NCBI GenBank assembly: GCA_905220665.1
Contig: CAJNAR010000144.1
Location: 558,001-622,000 of the forward strand
DNA from: Albugo candida
Taxonomy: Eukaryota; Oomycota; Peronosporomycetes; Albuginales; Albuginaceae
Length of the DNA: 64,000 nt
Direction: 5' to 3'
In this document: one piece after another, positions 10,711 through 21,604 of the stretch
Layout: each line of letters begins with the position of its first letter
Position numbering within the stretch: the stretch's first letter is position 1
The notes under the pieces: model-generated
Databases searched by the model: none
Seen by the model: only the letters and a program-made list of their open reading frames with translations
What the model was told of the DNA's origin: nothing
Translations under genes and position numbers: made by a program

Positions 10711-13530
10711 ATGTCAAAAAGCGCTTTGAGTCTCGCATGGACATTTGGATTGAATGCAAATTTGGTCAATGGTGTGCACAACCTTTCCACCGCGACAGAC
10801 CATAAGATCTTTTATCCTGCTGCTCATGTCGGCATCGTATACGATTTGAAAGATAAGACACAAAAAGTTCTCCAGGGACACTGCCATGCCATCTCTGCGT
10901 GTGTCGTAAGCGAAGATAAGCGATGGATTGTGACAGCAGATCGTGGAGCAGATTCTCTAATTGTTTTTTGGGACGCTATCACGGGGCATTCAGTGTTCAC
11001 AATTGAAAAACCGCATCTCCATGGAGTTGAGGCTTTGGATTTATCACCTGATGCACGCTTTCTAGCAACGTTGGGTTCCGCCTACAAGACCGATGACTCG
11101 AGCCCGGACGATTCAAAAGCACATCAAGAGAAAATTCCTGCTCGACAGGAGCTATCCATTTGGGATTGGAATGCTGCTACGCGACAACAAAGAATGCTAA
11201 AACCCCTATGTATGTCACATGTCGCGACAGAAGATGCACAGCGAGCGATACGATTTAGCACATTTAACCATTACGAGATCATCACAACAGGTTGCCAGCG
11301 GATTATATTTTGGAATTGGCAAGAGCGTCGTTTAGTGTTTCACTCTCCCTCCCTAGTGCAAAGAAATTTCCGTCAAGCGATTGGAAACTTTACTCAATCC
11401 ATTTTCGTACCCAATTCGACTCAGGCCGTCACTGGCACAGACGATGGGGATATTGTGCTTTGGGAATCTCAGGTAGCAACAGTGAAGGCTGAGAAGACAG
11501 TGACGAGCCGGATAGGAAGCATGGAACGAAAGGCGACAAAGGTAATTCGGCTCGCTCCGAGTGTGAACAAGACCAAGAAAACAGCTATTTCTTGTTTAGT
11601 GGACATGAATGGATATCTAGTGATAGGAGCCAGTGATGGAAGCGTACGATTTTTTGATTTTGAGTTCCGCCTGCTAGCATGGTTTGAGAATATCAATGCT
11701 GGCCCCATATCCTCGATCTCATTTGCGCTCGCCTCAGTGGAAATAGGGCAATTGGAGGTAGAGCAAGACGAGCCATTTCTGGTGCCCAATTTTATTGTCA
11801 GCACTTTGTTTGCCTTTGTTGTGGAATTGGAGGCAGAACTTTTCCGGGAGCATAAAGGTGGCGAACACTGCGGGACACTATTACTGCAAGGTGCGAGCGA
11901 TGATATTCACGGTCTCGCAATGCATCCATTTCATGATCAATTTGCGGTGAGCACTTATTCCGGAACACTCCAATTGTGGGATCTAAAATCACATCGACTT
12001 GTGATGGTTAATAAATTCAATCCCAAAAGATTTCGCCCACAGTGCTTAGCCTTTTCTCCTGATGGAAAGCGCTTATTTGTGGGTTTCACAAATGGAATTG
12101 TCAAAATGGTACATCCACAAAGCTTCGAAATAGCAGCAAGATTCACGCATTTGAAGGGATCGCCCATCACAATGCTACGGGTGAGCCCTGATTCGACTCT
12201 GCTTGTCGCTGTCGATTCCATGTTACACGTCGGTATGTGGCGCAAGAACGATGGATCAATGGCACATGAAAGCAGCATAAAAGAGGAAGGGATAATCGCT
12301 GTGGTCGATAAAGTCTTGGATGAAGACGAACGTTCTTGGGTGTTTCTTGGAAGATGTAAGAGTCACAGCAGGCCTATCACCGGAATGGAGTTTAGCATGT
12401 CAAGTACGACACCGTATCGGCTAGTCAGTGTCGGGGAAGATAGAACGATAGTGGAGTATTGTATGCGTCAATCGAATGCAAGTAATGGCATTGTTCTGCC
12501 TCAAGACCCGGTCATTGTGGAACAAGACGCAATTCCTACTGCTTGTTGTTGGCATCCTGAAACAGCTGGAGCCAAAGAAGACTTGATAATCATTGCTAAC
12601 AATGAGTACAAAGTCAAGCTGTACAACGCGAACAACAAACTGTGCCGCAAAACAACTCTAGGACCTTTGCTCGGCAGCTCGATCAACCGTCTAATACCCA
12701 TCAATCCCCACGAATCGGTGCATTATTGTGCATACACAACACCTGAAAAGGTAGTTGGTTTACTAAAGCTGCCCCTGGATGGGAACCCGCATCGTTTAAT
12801 GGGTTTGATTGCTCATCCAGGTGAGATCACAAATGCCGAAGTTTCGGCCGATGGGCGTTTCCTCGTCACAGCTGGTGGAAATGACCGCACTATTCATGTC
12901 TGGGAAATGGACACAGAACGATTAGACGATATGGAGAAGGAGGGTGGATCAGGCCTAAAGCCTTTTTATGAGCTACTGGAGGGTGGCAAGAATGGTGCAT
13001 TCTTCAATGATATCGTCGATTATTTCTATTATGCACAAGTGCGTACACAAGGAGAATGTACGACTGAAGAACGTGTGATCACACACCAAATTCCATTAGA
13101 GTCCATTCCACAGGTTGTTCGGGCACTGGGCTACTACCCCTCTGAAGATGAGATCAAAAATATGCTTAGTGAGGTAAAGTACTCTACATTCTCCTCGACT
13201 ACCAAGACCGTCCATAGTATTGGGCTGCAGGATCTTGTGAAGTTATACATCAATCATCGGCCGGTTTTCGAAGTGGATAAAGGTGCAATACAAAAAGCGT
13301 TTGAAGCCCTTGGTGGAGGTGAAAATGGTGATACTTCTATCAGTTGGAAAGTGCTCGAGTCAAAACTATTGCAAGAGGGAGATCAGATGACATATATTGA
13401 GCTACAAAGCTGTTTAGAAGCGCTCGTCGCCACAGAGTATCACGGGAAGGAAGCCAACTACAATTTGCAAGTGACAGCAGATACATTTGTCGATGAGATT
13501 CTGGGTTTTGAAGATTGCGAAGCCGACTAA
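10711..13530 (+). CDS. CFAP251: CFAP251/WDR66-type WD40 flagellar protein
   Basis: Single exon of 939 residues. The N-terminus SLAWTFGLNANLVNGVHNLS leads into WD repeats with the diagnostic AAHVGIVYDLKDKTQKVLQG, and SEDKRWIVTADRGADSLIVFWD that I associate with CFAP251/WDR66. WD-type blades occupy about 30-740; the C-terminal quarter (about 760-930) has EF-hand-like helices (VRALGYYPSEDEIKNML). The human protein belongs to the calmodulin- and spoke-associated complex at the base of radial spoke 3 in motile axonemes, so it implies motile zoospores. Upstream is 232-380 nt of shared divergent promoter with the RasGAP gene. Confidence 0.9.
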   Translation: MSKSALSLAWTFGLNANLVNGVHNLSTATDHKIFYPAAHVGIVYDLKDKTQKVLQGHCHAISACVVSEDKRWIVTADRGADSLIVFWDAITGHSVFTIEKPHLHGVEALDLSPDARFLATLGSAYKTDDSSPDDSKAHQEKIPARQELSIWDWNAATRQQRMLKPLCMSHVATEDAQRAIRFSTFNHYEIITTGCQRIIFWNWQERRLVFHSPSLVQRNFRQAIGNFTQSIFVPNSTQAVTGTDDGDIVLWESQVATVKAEKTVTSRIGSMERKATKVIRLAPSVNKTKKTAISCLVDMNGYLVIGASDGSVRFFDFEFRLLAWFENINAGPISSISFALASVEIGQLEVEQDEPFLVPNFIVSTLFAFVVELEAELFREHKGGEHCGTLLLQGASDDIHGLAMHPFHDQFAVSTYSGTLQLWDLKSHRLVMVNKFNPKRFRPQCLAFSPDGKRLFVGFTNGIVKMVHPQSFEIAARFTHLKGSPITMLRVSPDSTLLVAVDSMLHVGMWRKNDGSMAHESSIKEEGIIAVVDKVLDEDERSWVFLGRCKSHSRPITGMEFSMSSTTPYRLVSVGEDRTIVEYCMRQSNASNGIVLPQDPVIVEQDAIPTACCWHPETAGAKEDLIIIANNEYKVKLYNANNKLCRKTTLGPLLGSSINRLIPINPHESVHYCAYTTPEKVVGLLKLPLDGNPHRLMGLIAHPGEITNAEVSADGRFLVTAGGNDRTIHVWEMDTERLDDMEKEGGSGLKPFYELLEGGKNGAFFNDIVDYFYYAQVRTQGECTTEERVITHQIPLESIPQVVRALGYYPSEDEIKNMLSEVKYSTFSSTTKTVHSIGLQDLVKLYINHRPVFEVDKGAIQKAFEALGGGENGDTSISWKVLESKLLQEGDQMTYIELQSCLEALVATEYHGKEANYNLQVTADTFVDEILGFEDCEAD

Positions 13531-13795
13531 GCCTTGATCCTCTTCTACGCTTGTCAGCACAAGAAAGAAGGCTTGAACAAGTTTTGGATTACATGCACGA
13601 AACCATTCTTGCACGAGGTCTTCATTGACTTTTGATTTGATGTATGCGATAACAAGATGATATGGTCGTATCTATCAGCTTGATTACTATGCAGGTGCAC
13701 ATCAAGTTCGTTCTCCAGTGAATCTGTCCGTGACATGAATCCAACTTCGAATTCCCATGAACTCGAGTAGAGGGCTGTCAAAGTGCCAAAGAAGG

Positions 13796-15156
13796 CTATA
13801 ATTGCTGGTCTTGGGTCGGGTTTTCCTTCAAATTGCGTCGTAAGGGTGCAGACTCTGCATTCAAGTCTAAATCCGTTACCCCAGTAATCAGAGGAGCATC
13901 ACCGTTCTCAAAAAAGTCAACTTGGTTGCGTTGAAGCTGTCCTTTACTGGCAAATGGATTCCATGCGATCTCTCGTTCACTATCAGTATAAAGTTCTTTT
14001 GTGATTCCAATATCAGCCTGTTGTATTTGCTTGTCCGCATCAGTTCCAGCCATTGTATCTCTTGACTTCGTTGGTGAATGCAAACTCATTTGTAAAGATT
14101 CGCTGATAGCTTCGTTCGCAATTCCGTTGAACTTTCGTCGAAGAGTGTGTTTCCTGAAAGCTACGTATTCTGGAATCGATTCTCTACTCAGACACTCAAA
14201 ATCGCTCAAGCCATCGCTTTGGGCTTCTGATTCCTTCCGGAAATCCACCGCATCAGAAGTGCAAGCGTCTCCAGATGCCGCTAAAGGTCCAAAACCATCT
14301 TCCATGGTTGTGAACGGATTCAGCTCATCCTCATCGCAATCTACTTTGGCCTCTTCTTGCTTATTGAAGGTGGCCCTTTGGCAGTGCTTTGTACTTCGAT
14401 ATCGTTTACCTTCATTTATTTCGGAAGCGTGTACTCTTGATTCGTTTGATGTCTTTTCTGATTTGTTGAAGCCCTTTATCTGCTGCAAATAAGCAACTAG
14501 CTCTTCTTTATTACCAGACGCACCTATCCCACCTGTCACTGCAAACTCTATCAACAGGCTACATAGATCACCAAGTTGTATCAGAGACTTGAATGCCGTC
14601 ATGCTGAATCTCCGTACCTGTTTGCTAAAAGGACCAATTCGTTGATTTGATCGAGGCATCTTTCCATTTTGGTATTCCAATCTTCCATTCCAATGAGCCA
14701 ACGCCCAGCATCCGCAACGTACGCTAATTTGGATCTGTGGTGAAGAATACTGAGCAACTATTAAGCAATAACCAAAAAAACCTACTCTAACTCATCTCGT
14801 AGCTGATCACGATACTCGAAACATTGCATGAATAGTTGTTTTGCAGTCGCTGTGACTTCTAAAGAGGGAGATACATCAGTTATCGATACGCACTCGAAGT
14901 CAAACAACAATGTATACTTAAACACTACCAACCAGGTGGTAAATGTGAAGACATACGATTGAAGTATTGCTCATAGTAAATGACCTGTTATTAATAACAG
15001 GCAGAATAGTCAGCTATATGCGCTACGATGCGCTTCAAATACTTTTTTCATAAAAGCCGACACATTCGATTCCAAGTTGAGAACTCCACCTGCGACTGAA
15101 GTGACAGATTTCGACAGAGCTGAAATTGTTTGAGTGTGTCCGAACCAAGTGGCCAT
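13796..15156 (-). CDS. Unknown coiled-coil protein with NPF motifs
   Basis: Five exons (15043..15156, 14958..14985, 14786..14858, 14618..14734, 13796..14558) give 364 residues in unbroken frame. The N-terminal third is helical and amphipathic (MATWFGHTQTISALSKSV..., LFMQCFEYRDQLRDELE), then DWNTKMERCLDQINELVLLA. The C-terminal two-thirds is acidic and disordered with two NPF motifs (ELNPFTTM, IAWNPFAS), tripeptides that bind EH-domain endocytic proteins. That hint of a trafficking role is inference. The alternative donor at 14722 joined to the acceptor at 14625 is also open but uses a 12-nt exon. Confidence 0.55.
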
Positions 15157-15427
15157 GTTTCTTCTTATTCCTTCTTATTCAAAGCTTGGAATTCTTTTGT
15201 AACTGGAATGACGAGAGAACGATTTGTGTCAGATTGTCAGCTGTAAATAGAATCAAACGAGAATAATATTCACTTGCAAAGGTTATACAACTATGAACCA
15301 AATTACAAGCTTCCCGAGAAGTGGGACAGAATCGAAGGATGGGAAGGGATCCATCACTTATAACTGCATAGTCAGCCTTGCCTTCATTTGAAAGTTAGAG
15401 CTCCCGGATAGGTTTATAGATAATTGG

Positions 15428-15985
15428 ATGTACTGGAAAATCCTGCTCTTGTTTATAGTAGAGTTTGTCATTGGGAGAAACGACGAGTTTTCTGGGTCCT
15501 TCCTACGTGTCGTTGACCATAAGGAACATTATGAAGACGCGGCTGGAAGCAGTCAGCCTCAACTGGCGAGCGTGGAGAAGGTTGATGGCGTCAAGCATGA
15601 TACTCTCTCAAGTGTTTATTTTCGTCGCCGTTTACAAGAAGACCCTGAAAAGAAAAGTTTGATGGAAAAAATTTTCAATGAGAAGAACATGATCGGTCTT
15701 AGCATGATTGAGTCACTTCTACCTCCCGCTTATGGAATGGTCGCACCTTATTTACACTCACAGAAATTGCCAGATACAAAAGTCAACAAGACGGTAGATT
15801 CTCGTGCCCATGCGGTCAAGCTCATTGCGAATGAATCTATTCTTTCATCGCCTTTGGTGAACCTCAGCTCGGAGTTGTCTTCACTGGACATCAAGTTACA
15901 GCAGGTCAACATATCAAATGCAATAGCTACGACTAAGTCTCCGTTGGAATTGGCGCAGGATAAAGTCAACGCATTGGAAGAATAA
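15428..15985 (+). CDS. Secreted protein, candidate effector
   Basis: Single exon of 185 residues. An N-terminal hydrophobic signal sequence (MYWKILLLFIVEFVIG) precedes a mature chain without cysteines or membrane segments. Downstream there is a basic FRRRLQEDPEKK stretch at about 64-75; it is not a canonical RxLR-EER pair. The C-terminal half is Ser/Leu/Asn-rich with likely N-glycosylation sites (NKT, NES, NLS, NIS). Function is unknown; the size, secretion signal and lack of domains are typical of oomycete secreted effector candidates. Confidence 0.6.
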   Translation: MYWKILLLFIVEFVIGRNDEFSGSFLRVVDHKEHYEDAAGSSQPQLASVEKVDGVKHDTLSSVYFRRRLQEDPEKKSLMEKIFNEKNMIGLSMIESLLPPAYGMVAPYLHSQKLPDTKVNKTVDSRAHAVKLIANESILSSPLVNLSSELSSLDIKLQQVNISNAIATTKSPLELAQDKVNALEE

Positions 15986-16095
15986 AAGCGCCCTCACACA
16001 AGCTCCGAAAGCTATAACCTTTTTGCACATTTAAATTTGTATAGTAAAGGTCTGCTCATTCTCTTGACCCCAAATAAACTGTTTCGATGAAATTG

Positions 16096-17435
16096 CCAGC
16101 TGACGGTACCGTCATCGGTATCCACGAACGACTGTGCCATTGTTTTGGTACACGGGATCTCATTGATGGAGAATTACTTTCGCTCTCATTGCGTGCTGCC
16201 ACGTAACAACGCAAGTAATGATGCACGAAATGGATCGCCTTCCTTGCATTCCAAAGAAGCAGAGCTTGTGCTATTGCAAGAAGCTCGTGGCGCTCTTGGA
16301 GCGTCTCGATCTGTACTCGCTGGGTCAATACAACATGTACAGCTTTTTTGTAGAGCGAAATCATGACATATGTCGCTAAGATTCTCCCCTAGCTCGTCGC
16401 TTCTCGTCATGTCACAACTATTTTGTTCATCGCTTTTGTAAGTCGCCTCAATATGACAATTCCTACTGCAGCGTGATGAAATTAATTGATCGTATGGAAA
16501 AAGGAAGATAGTTCGCTGGAAAAATACGAATTACCACTAGAGACAAGCAAGTCAGTAAGTTTTTTCGACTTTGCTACAGATATGATCTTTTTGGAAGCTC
16601 GAATGGACAAAACGACCTGTACAATCGACACAGTTGAAAGAAAGATATCGGGCCACCTCATTCATTGCAATCCAGCGCCATCAAATTCAGCCGTTGTCAT
16701 CTTTGATGCACTTACACCACTCCTGGAGGATCATCAGGTTGCAGATGTGGTCAGCTTTCTTCAACGGTTACGGAAAAGTAATATACATCAGATGATTGTC
16801 ATCAATTTTGATTTTGTGAACTGCCTTAGATACCGCGATAGGATCTGTCATTGCTCGTCACAGTACGAGCTGCGTGTCAAAATCATCGTCGTTTGCCTTG
16901 GCGTCGAATGCAAGCGCACTTCTTTGGATAGAAACAATCAGTTCCATACAAGCGTATCCAGTGCTTGCTAAGGAGAGACGTCAGACTATTCCGACGGGTA
17001 AAGATGGATTCATTTTGACGATCAGGAATAAGAATGTATGTGTGGAAGTTGCTGATTAATAGCTAATTTCACATACCCGATTCACATGTTTATGAAGTAT
17101 AGAACGGTATGAGCTCGGAAACCATGGAGTCTTTTAGGATCGACGATTCACAACTATCACTTGAACGAATGGATAATCCTGAGGCTGAACAAGACAATAC
17201 CATGGATATAGCATCAGGGGATACCAGAGCGCATACCAAGAACTTGACTTTCAACGTTCACACGAGCGAGGTCGAAAAAATTGCGAAACAAAAAATGAAG
17301 CTTCCCTATCAGCATCGTGGAAGCCATGTGATGAGTTGCGATAGCACTATACCAAATGAGCGCCTACTTTTCTATATCGATGATGATGATCTTGAATGGG
17401 ACGACGATGATGTGGACGGCGACTTGGACGTATAA
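16096..17435 (+). CDS. ELP5: Elongator complex subunit 5-like protein (5' exons unresolved)
   Basis: The 3' half is clear: an exon ending at 16777, a 52-nt intron (16778..16829), exon 16830..17035, intron 17036..17102, exon 17103..17435. Joined protein features are SNSAVVIFDALTPLLEDH (the RecA-fold strand of Elp5), LRKNTAIGSVIARHS, ASALLWIETISSI, and a C-terminus LTFNVHTSEVEKIAKQKMKLP leading to an acidic D-rich end DDDDVDGDLDV. That LxFN...LPY...D-rich ending is the Elp5/Iki1 signature. Elp4-5-6 form the ATPase hexamer of Elongator, needed for wobble-uridine tRNA modification. Upstream exons probably lie in 16096..16480 (an open stretch with SIQHVQLF) but their junctions could not be fixed. 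Confidence 0.55.
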
Positions 17436-17960
17436 GCGCGTCATGATCTAATACCCAGGAATCGTTTCTCGCATACCGGCATTCATGAGTCTACGCATAA
17501 ATGCACGGCCTGATACTGCATGCCTCCACAGAAAGGATAGATTTACTTGTATACTCATACTATACCGATGAAATATCGCAGATGCCGAAAGCCTTTACTA
17601 AAACCGGCTAGCAGCCACTTCTATATCATCCAATGTCTCATCATGCCTTTTGTCGTGGTCGACATGAAGAAATGTATCGTCAGAAAATACATACCTATCA
17701 CCTAACCGAACATTGAATAGAGCTGATGGACACGTATATAGAAGCAATATTCCAATTTTTCGTTATATGATGACGTAAGCCTTGATACTTTCCCGAGAAG
17801 ATGATGATATTTTAGCTCGCGTTGCTACTATACTCGGAAAATATCACTGCGATCCGGACAAATACCCTTATGATTTATGGAATTGTTCCTTGACCACAAC
17901 CCTCCATACGATTCTTCGTTTCTGTTTCGATTTTAACAGACATTTTTAAGATCGATTGAG
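17436..17960. other. 525-nt gap with a short unassigned open stretch
   Basis: No complete gene is seen. On the plus strand about 17770..17949 is open without an ATG (reading ...SREDDDILARVATILGKY..., ending at TAA near 17949). It could be a terminal exon of an unrecognised transcript or chance. The rest is AT-rich with no recognisable signal. Confidence 0.3.
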
Positions 17961-19106
17961 ATGGAAAAGCAAATTGTACTTATTCGGGATGAACTGACTG
18001 TCGAAATCAGATTTATTGCTAATTCTGACATTGTTGGGGATGCAGGGAGTTGCATTCTTACAAAAGTAGTGTAATCACACAGGACCTGAATTGTATTGAT
18101 ATCTAATTGGCTCTTCAAATTTGTGTAGGTGCACTGTGAGCTCTCGGCTCGAGAAGGAAGATATATGCTTTCTGGACACATTTCATTGCTAGACCACCAC
18201 TTCAAGCTCATTCTGGACGATTGTGGCATCGATATTTATCACGATGAGAATCTGTTTGTAATGCTAGAAATAAGGCAAAAAATGCCATCGCCACGCATGT
18301 ATCGTTTTAGTACTTCTTCCAGCGGTCATCGAAAACAGTGGACGCAAATGATTTCATTGATAAAAACGAAACAAAAAAATCTAAGTATGCTATCCAAGTT
18401 GGAGAAAGCACGGACCACAACAACAAAATCAGAGTCACATCATACAAATAAACTGTATCGGTCCATTCAACCTCAGTATCACGTTGTCCATTTAGTTCTT
18501 ATACGTCATGGCCACTACACCAATGCTTTGGATCCCGTCTCATCGGACGCGGAACAGGTATTATCAAAGATAGGAAGGCAGCAAGCTAGATTGACGGCCA
18601 CACACCTGGCCAGAACATTCGGTGCACCAGCGAATCGACAGGATGTTTCAATTCATCACAGCGATATGGCACGAGCAGTTGAGACTGCCTCGATCGTATC
18701 TAGCTCATTTCCTGATTGCGCAGTGCAAGTAAGTCCTTTGCTGCGTGAAGGCTGGCCAGGTTCACCATTCCGCTCCAAAACAGCAGAGACGCATAAGCCA
18801 GCCGCTACCAGGTCGAACAATGATTTAGAACGTATGGATCAAGCGGTTGGTAAGTACTTTGATTCAAGTTCCGAAGAACATGAAGTTACAGTCCGTTTGA
18901 CAATTTGTCATGCAAACCTTATACGCTACTTTATTTGCCACGTTCTTGGGGTGAGTCCAAAAGGAATTTGGGGACATTTCGAAATCAATCATTGCAGCAT
19001 CACTCGAATCGAGTTGTATGGAAACCGTCCCTCAAAAATAATATCCTTGAACGAGACTGGGCATCTTCCGCATTCACTACTTACTTCCAGTGAAGATTTA
19101 CTATGA
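17961..19106 (+). CDS. PH-like domain fused to PGAM5-type histidine phosphatase
   Basis: Two exons (17961..18065, 18129..19106; 63-nt intron GTAGTG...GTGTAG) give 360 residues. The first 120 residues look like a pleckstrin-homology fold (GHISLLDHHFKLIL...MYRFSTSSSGHRKQWTQMI, with the conserved C-terminal Trp). The rest is a histidine-phosphatase domain: LIRHGHYTN (catalytic RHG), LSKIGRQQARLTATHLA, IHHSDMARAVETASI, LLREGWPGSP, LTICHANLIRYFICHVLG (second catalytic His) and NHCSITRIELYGN. Order and wording are closest to PGAM5, a Ser/Thr phosphatase. The PH-like front would target it to membranes instead of PGAM5's mitochondrial anchor. Confidence 0.8.
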
Positions 19107-19281
19107 CCCATTCCGAAAAATCCACCCATCGCATTTATCCACATTCTTAGAGACCTCTGCAGAACAATAGTACACCTATAAATGCTACAATAATTTATGG
19201 GCAGCCTCCAGTGTATTTCTGTGGAAAACGAGAGAAATCCAGATGCAGTAGACGAATTATTTTCTTTAATACTGTAGATCA

Positions 19282-20181
19282 CTATTTGTCAAAGCACGTA
19301 TGTCCAAACAAAGGATACAAATATTTCTGTATCATGTAATTTGCGGCATCTTCAAGTGTTTCCCCGACAATATCACTCACGAAGCGACATAATGCAGTGT
19401 GCTGAGCCATCCTATTCTTGCCAAGAGGTATCATTGTGTTCAATATCTTCAGAATACGGGATTGATTCACAACCTGATATTCAAAAGATTTGAGTTGTTC
19501 AAAAGTGATCGAAACATCATGAGCAAAAGCTGCGTCGATCCGATTGAGTATACGCTTCCTTCTTGAATTACTGGTCGAGGTAGAGTTCAAATTTACCAGC
19601 TCCTCAATAGCAAGATTCTGGCATGTCGCATTGCCCGAAGAGCACTGCAAAAGACGAAGTAGGAATTGAAGGGTCAATTGCACGCTAGAAGCTTGTAGCT
19701 TTACTTGCACGTCCACGTCCGCTGGTCGACATAATATTTGGTGGAAAAAATCTGTCCAGCACGGATGATACCATTTCCGATTAATTTCTGCAATGCGAAA
19801 TGTGAACGATCCCGTAGCTTCTAGAGGGCCATCGACAGAGAGAGCAAGCGCTAGACGGTCAGAGCCTCGGACTTTGAGTTCCTGAAGAATTATACGAGAC
19901 AATCCTTTGACCTCAAGATCGCGAATTTTTGGAGTGACTGTAAAGTTGGATCCTAGCCAGCGAACTCGGAACGTCTGAGCGACATAATCTTGAACAATGA
20001 AAGGATCCAAATGTGCCATAATAAGCGGTAGGATGGAATCAGTTATTATGAGTAAGCCATTCAGGTCGTGCACATTCGCCCATTGTGCAGTATAATCAAC
20101 TGGTTTGCATGTCGACGTCTCATTTGCGGCAGATGCTTCGGCAAGCAACCCAAACGCCAACATCACTACACCAGTCAGCAT
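19282..20181 (-). CDS. Secreted protein, lipid-binding fold possible
   Basis: Single exon of 299 residues with a cleavable signal (MLTGVVMLAFGLLAEASA). The mature chain alternates polar and hydrophobic residues in long strands (FTVTPKIRDLEVKGLSRIIL, ELKVRGSDRLALALSVDGPL), and has several Cys (CKP, HPCW, ILCRP, QCSSGNATC, ALCRF, HTCF) and N-glycosylation sequons. The repeated strand pattern recalls BPI/LBP-type lipid-binding secreted proteins, but this is only a visual impression. No other domain is recognised. Confidence 0.65.
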   Translation of the reverse strand: MLTGVVMLAFGLLAEASAANETSTCKPVDYTAQWANVHDLNGLLIITDSILPLIMAHLDPFIVQDYVAQTFRVRWLGSNFTVTPKIRDLEVKGLSRIILQELKVRGSDRLALALSVDGPLEATGSFTFRIAEINRKWYHPCWTDFFHQILCRPADVDVQVKLQASSVQLTLQFLLRLLQCSSGNATCQNLAIEELVNLNSTSTSNSRRKRILNRIDAAFAHDVSITFEQLKSFEYQVVNQSRILKILNTMIPLGKNRMAQHTALCRFVSDIVGETLEDAANYMIQKYLYPLFGHTCFDK

Positions 20182-21604
20182 AGGCTTCTAATGTGTAGAG
20201 CACGTGATATATACAATTGAAGACAATCGCGCTTAAATCGAAGGCACAGGTGTGGGATTATGTATTCTCGATCATCGTGGAACGATTGGATCAGTGCAAT
20301 AAATGATTTTGTACCACTTAGAAAATAAACTAAATGCTTCTGTGTAATTTCTCATCTTTCCATATTAGCAGAAAGTTAGTAGCAACGTAAAAGCAATAAT
20401 TACGACTAGACAGCTCGAAGAAAACAGAATGTATATTACAGCTTTCACGGTTCTAGCATAATCGACTGGCTGAGGTTGAATGTTGTGTATACCTGATTAA
20501 CAATCGGTGGCAGCATTCATCATTTCCAGCATTGGTACACGATCGAAGCTTCGGCCGAATCTAGCATTAAGCAGCCCTTTGATGCTTTAGTTCCGTGAGT
20601 GTGGCAACCTCTTGTGTGATTATCTCTACGATATTCCTGATCCTACAGGGATGCCCAACTGCTTAGCATGCACTAATGCTCTCTCTCATTTGGACGCCAA
20701 GATCACTAAACGCGAAATTGCTGTTTTTTAGTCTTTGCGCGGTTCGACGAAAAGATCGGAACGCACAAAACAACAAGCGAGTATGCATCTTTCGGGTTCT
20801 AAACTGGTGAATCATGCCTTCATGAACTGCATTATTAGCACCGAAAGTAGAGCATACTCCTATTAAATTGCTTGACCTGATCAACTTTTGTATCTGATCG
20901 CCAGAAATTGGCGCCTAACCAGTTTGTAATGGTCAGTCTAGATGCGGTTCTACTGACCCACTAACTCCTTCAAATGTTAACGATCTCCGTACGTCAGCTT
21001 TTGAATGTATTCCAGTGAGGCTAGCCAGTAATGCTAGTAAAGACATTGGTCAAGACATTTATGCTCCAATTGCTTGGCCACTTATCCGTTTTTATTTGTA
21101 TATGCCGTGTTTGCACCATTGTCAGTGCTCATATCAGTAGTTTGGATGTGGTATTGTCGTGTCTGACCTGCTCGAATCAAGTCCGCTGGTCCAAAGTTGT
21201 CTGGTCCAAGCTGCTTCGCCAAATGCTGCATTCCACCAGTCTAATGACACGTTCAAGTATTTGCGTTAATTGAACGACATTACATAAATATCCGAGCCAA
21301 CCTGGTATTCATCCGTGTCACCCGTGCCCATATTGCTCACCAGCTTTCGTGTAGTCTCCTAATCTCCATCACAAGTATGTCAGCTACCCATTATCCAAAA
21401 ATGAAGTCGGATGACCTACACTGAGAAATGTCCTGTGCTGACACTCGAAGTTGTAAATTGCGTCTAACATTTTGAAGCATTCCGAAGCGGGCAAATGCTT
21501 GTGTGGAAATACCTCCTCGTATCTGTTTCGTCTTCCACCATTACGTGAAAAAGCTAATTTTTCAGTTTTGTTGATTTTCTCCCGCCTGGGCTAGAACTTG
21601 ATGG
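20182..21604. other. 1.4-kb gene-poor interval with broken coding traces
   Basis: No intact gene with family motifs. On the minus strand, parts of 20980..21360 read as short open stretches (for example MGTGDTDEYQVGSDIYVMSF and, in another frame, VSLDWWNAAFGEAAW) interrupted by stops. This suggests a degraded coding sequence or a chance arrangement. No repeats or RNA genes were seen. Confidence 0.35.

Noticed and set aside
14001..14492. 163-residue plus-strand open frame
   Set aside because: Antisense to the last exon of the NPF-motif gene; the minus strand has spliced continuity and motif structure, the plus strand none.
14618..14722. Reading exon 4 of the NPF gene as an intron (donor 14722, acceptor 14625)
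   Set aside because: In frame, but leaves a 12-nt exon and discards a well-formed helical segment; the 59-nt intron 14559..14617 explains the frame better.
15170..15180. Short tandem TTCTTATTCC near the NPF gene start
   Set aside because: Only two copies; too short to call a repeat feature.
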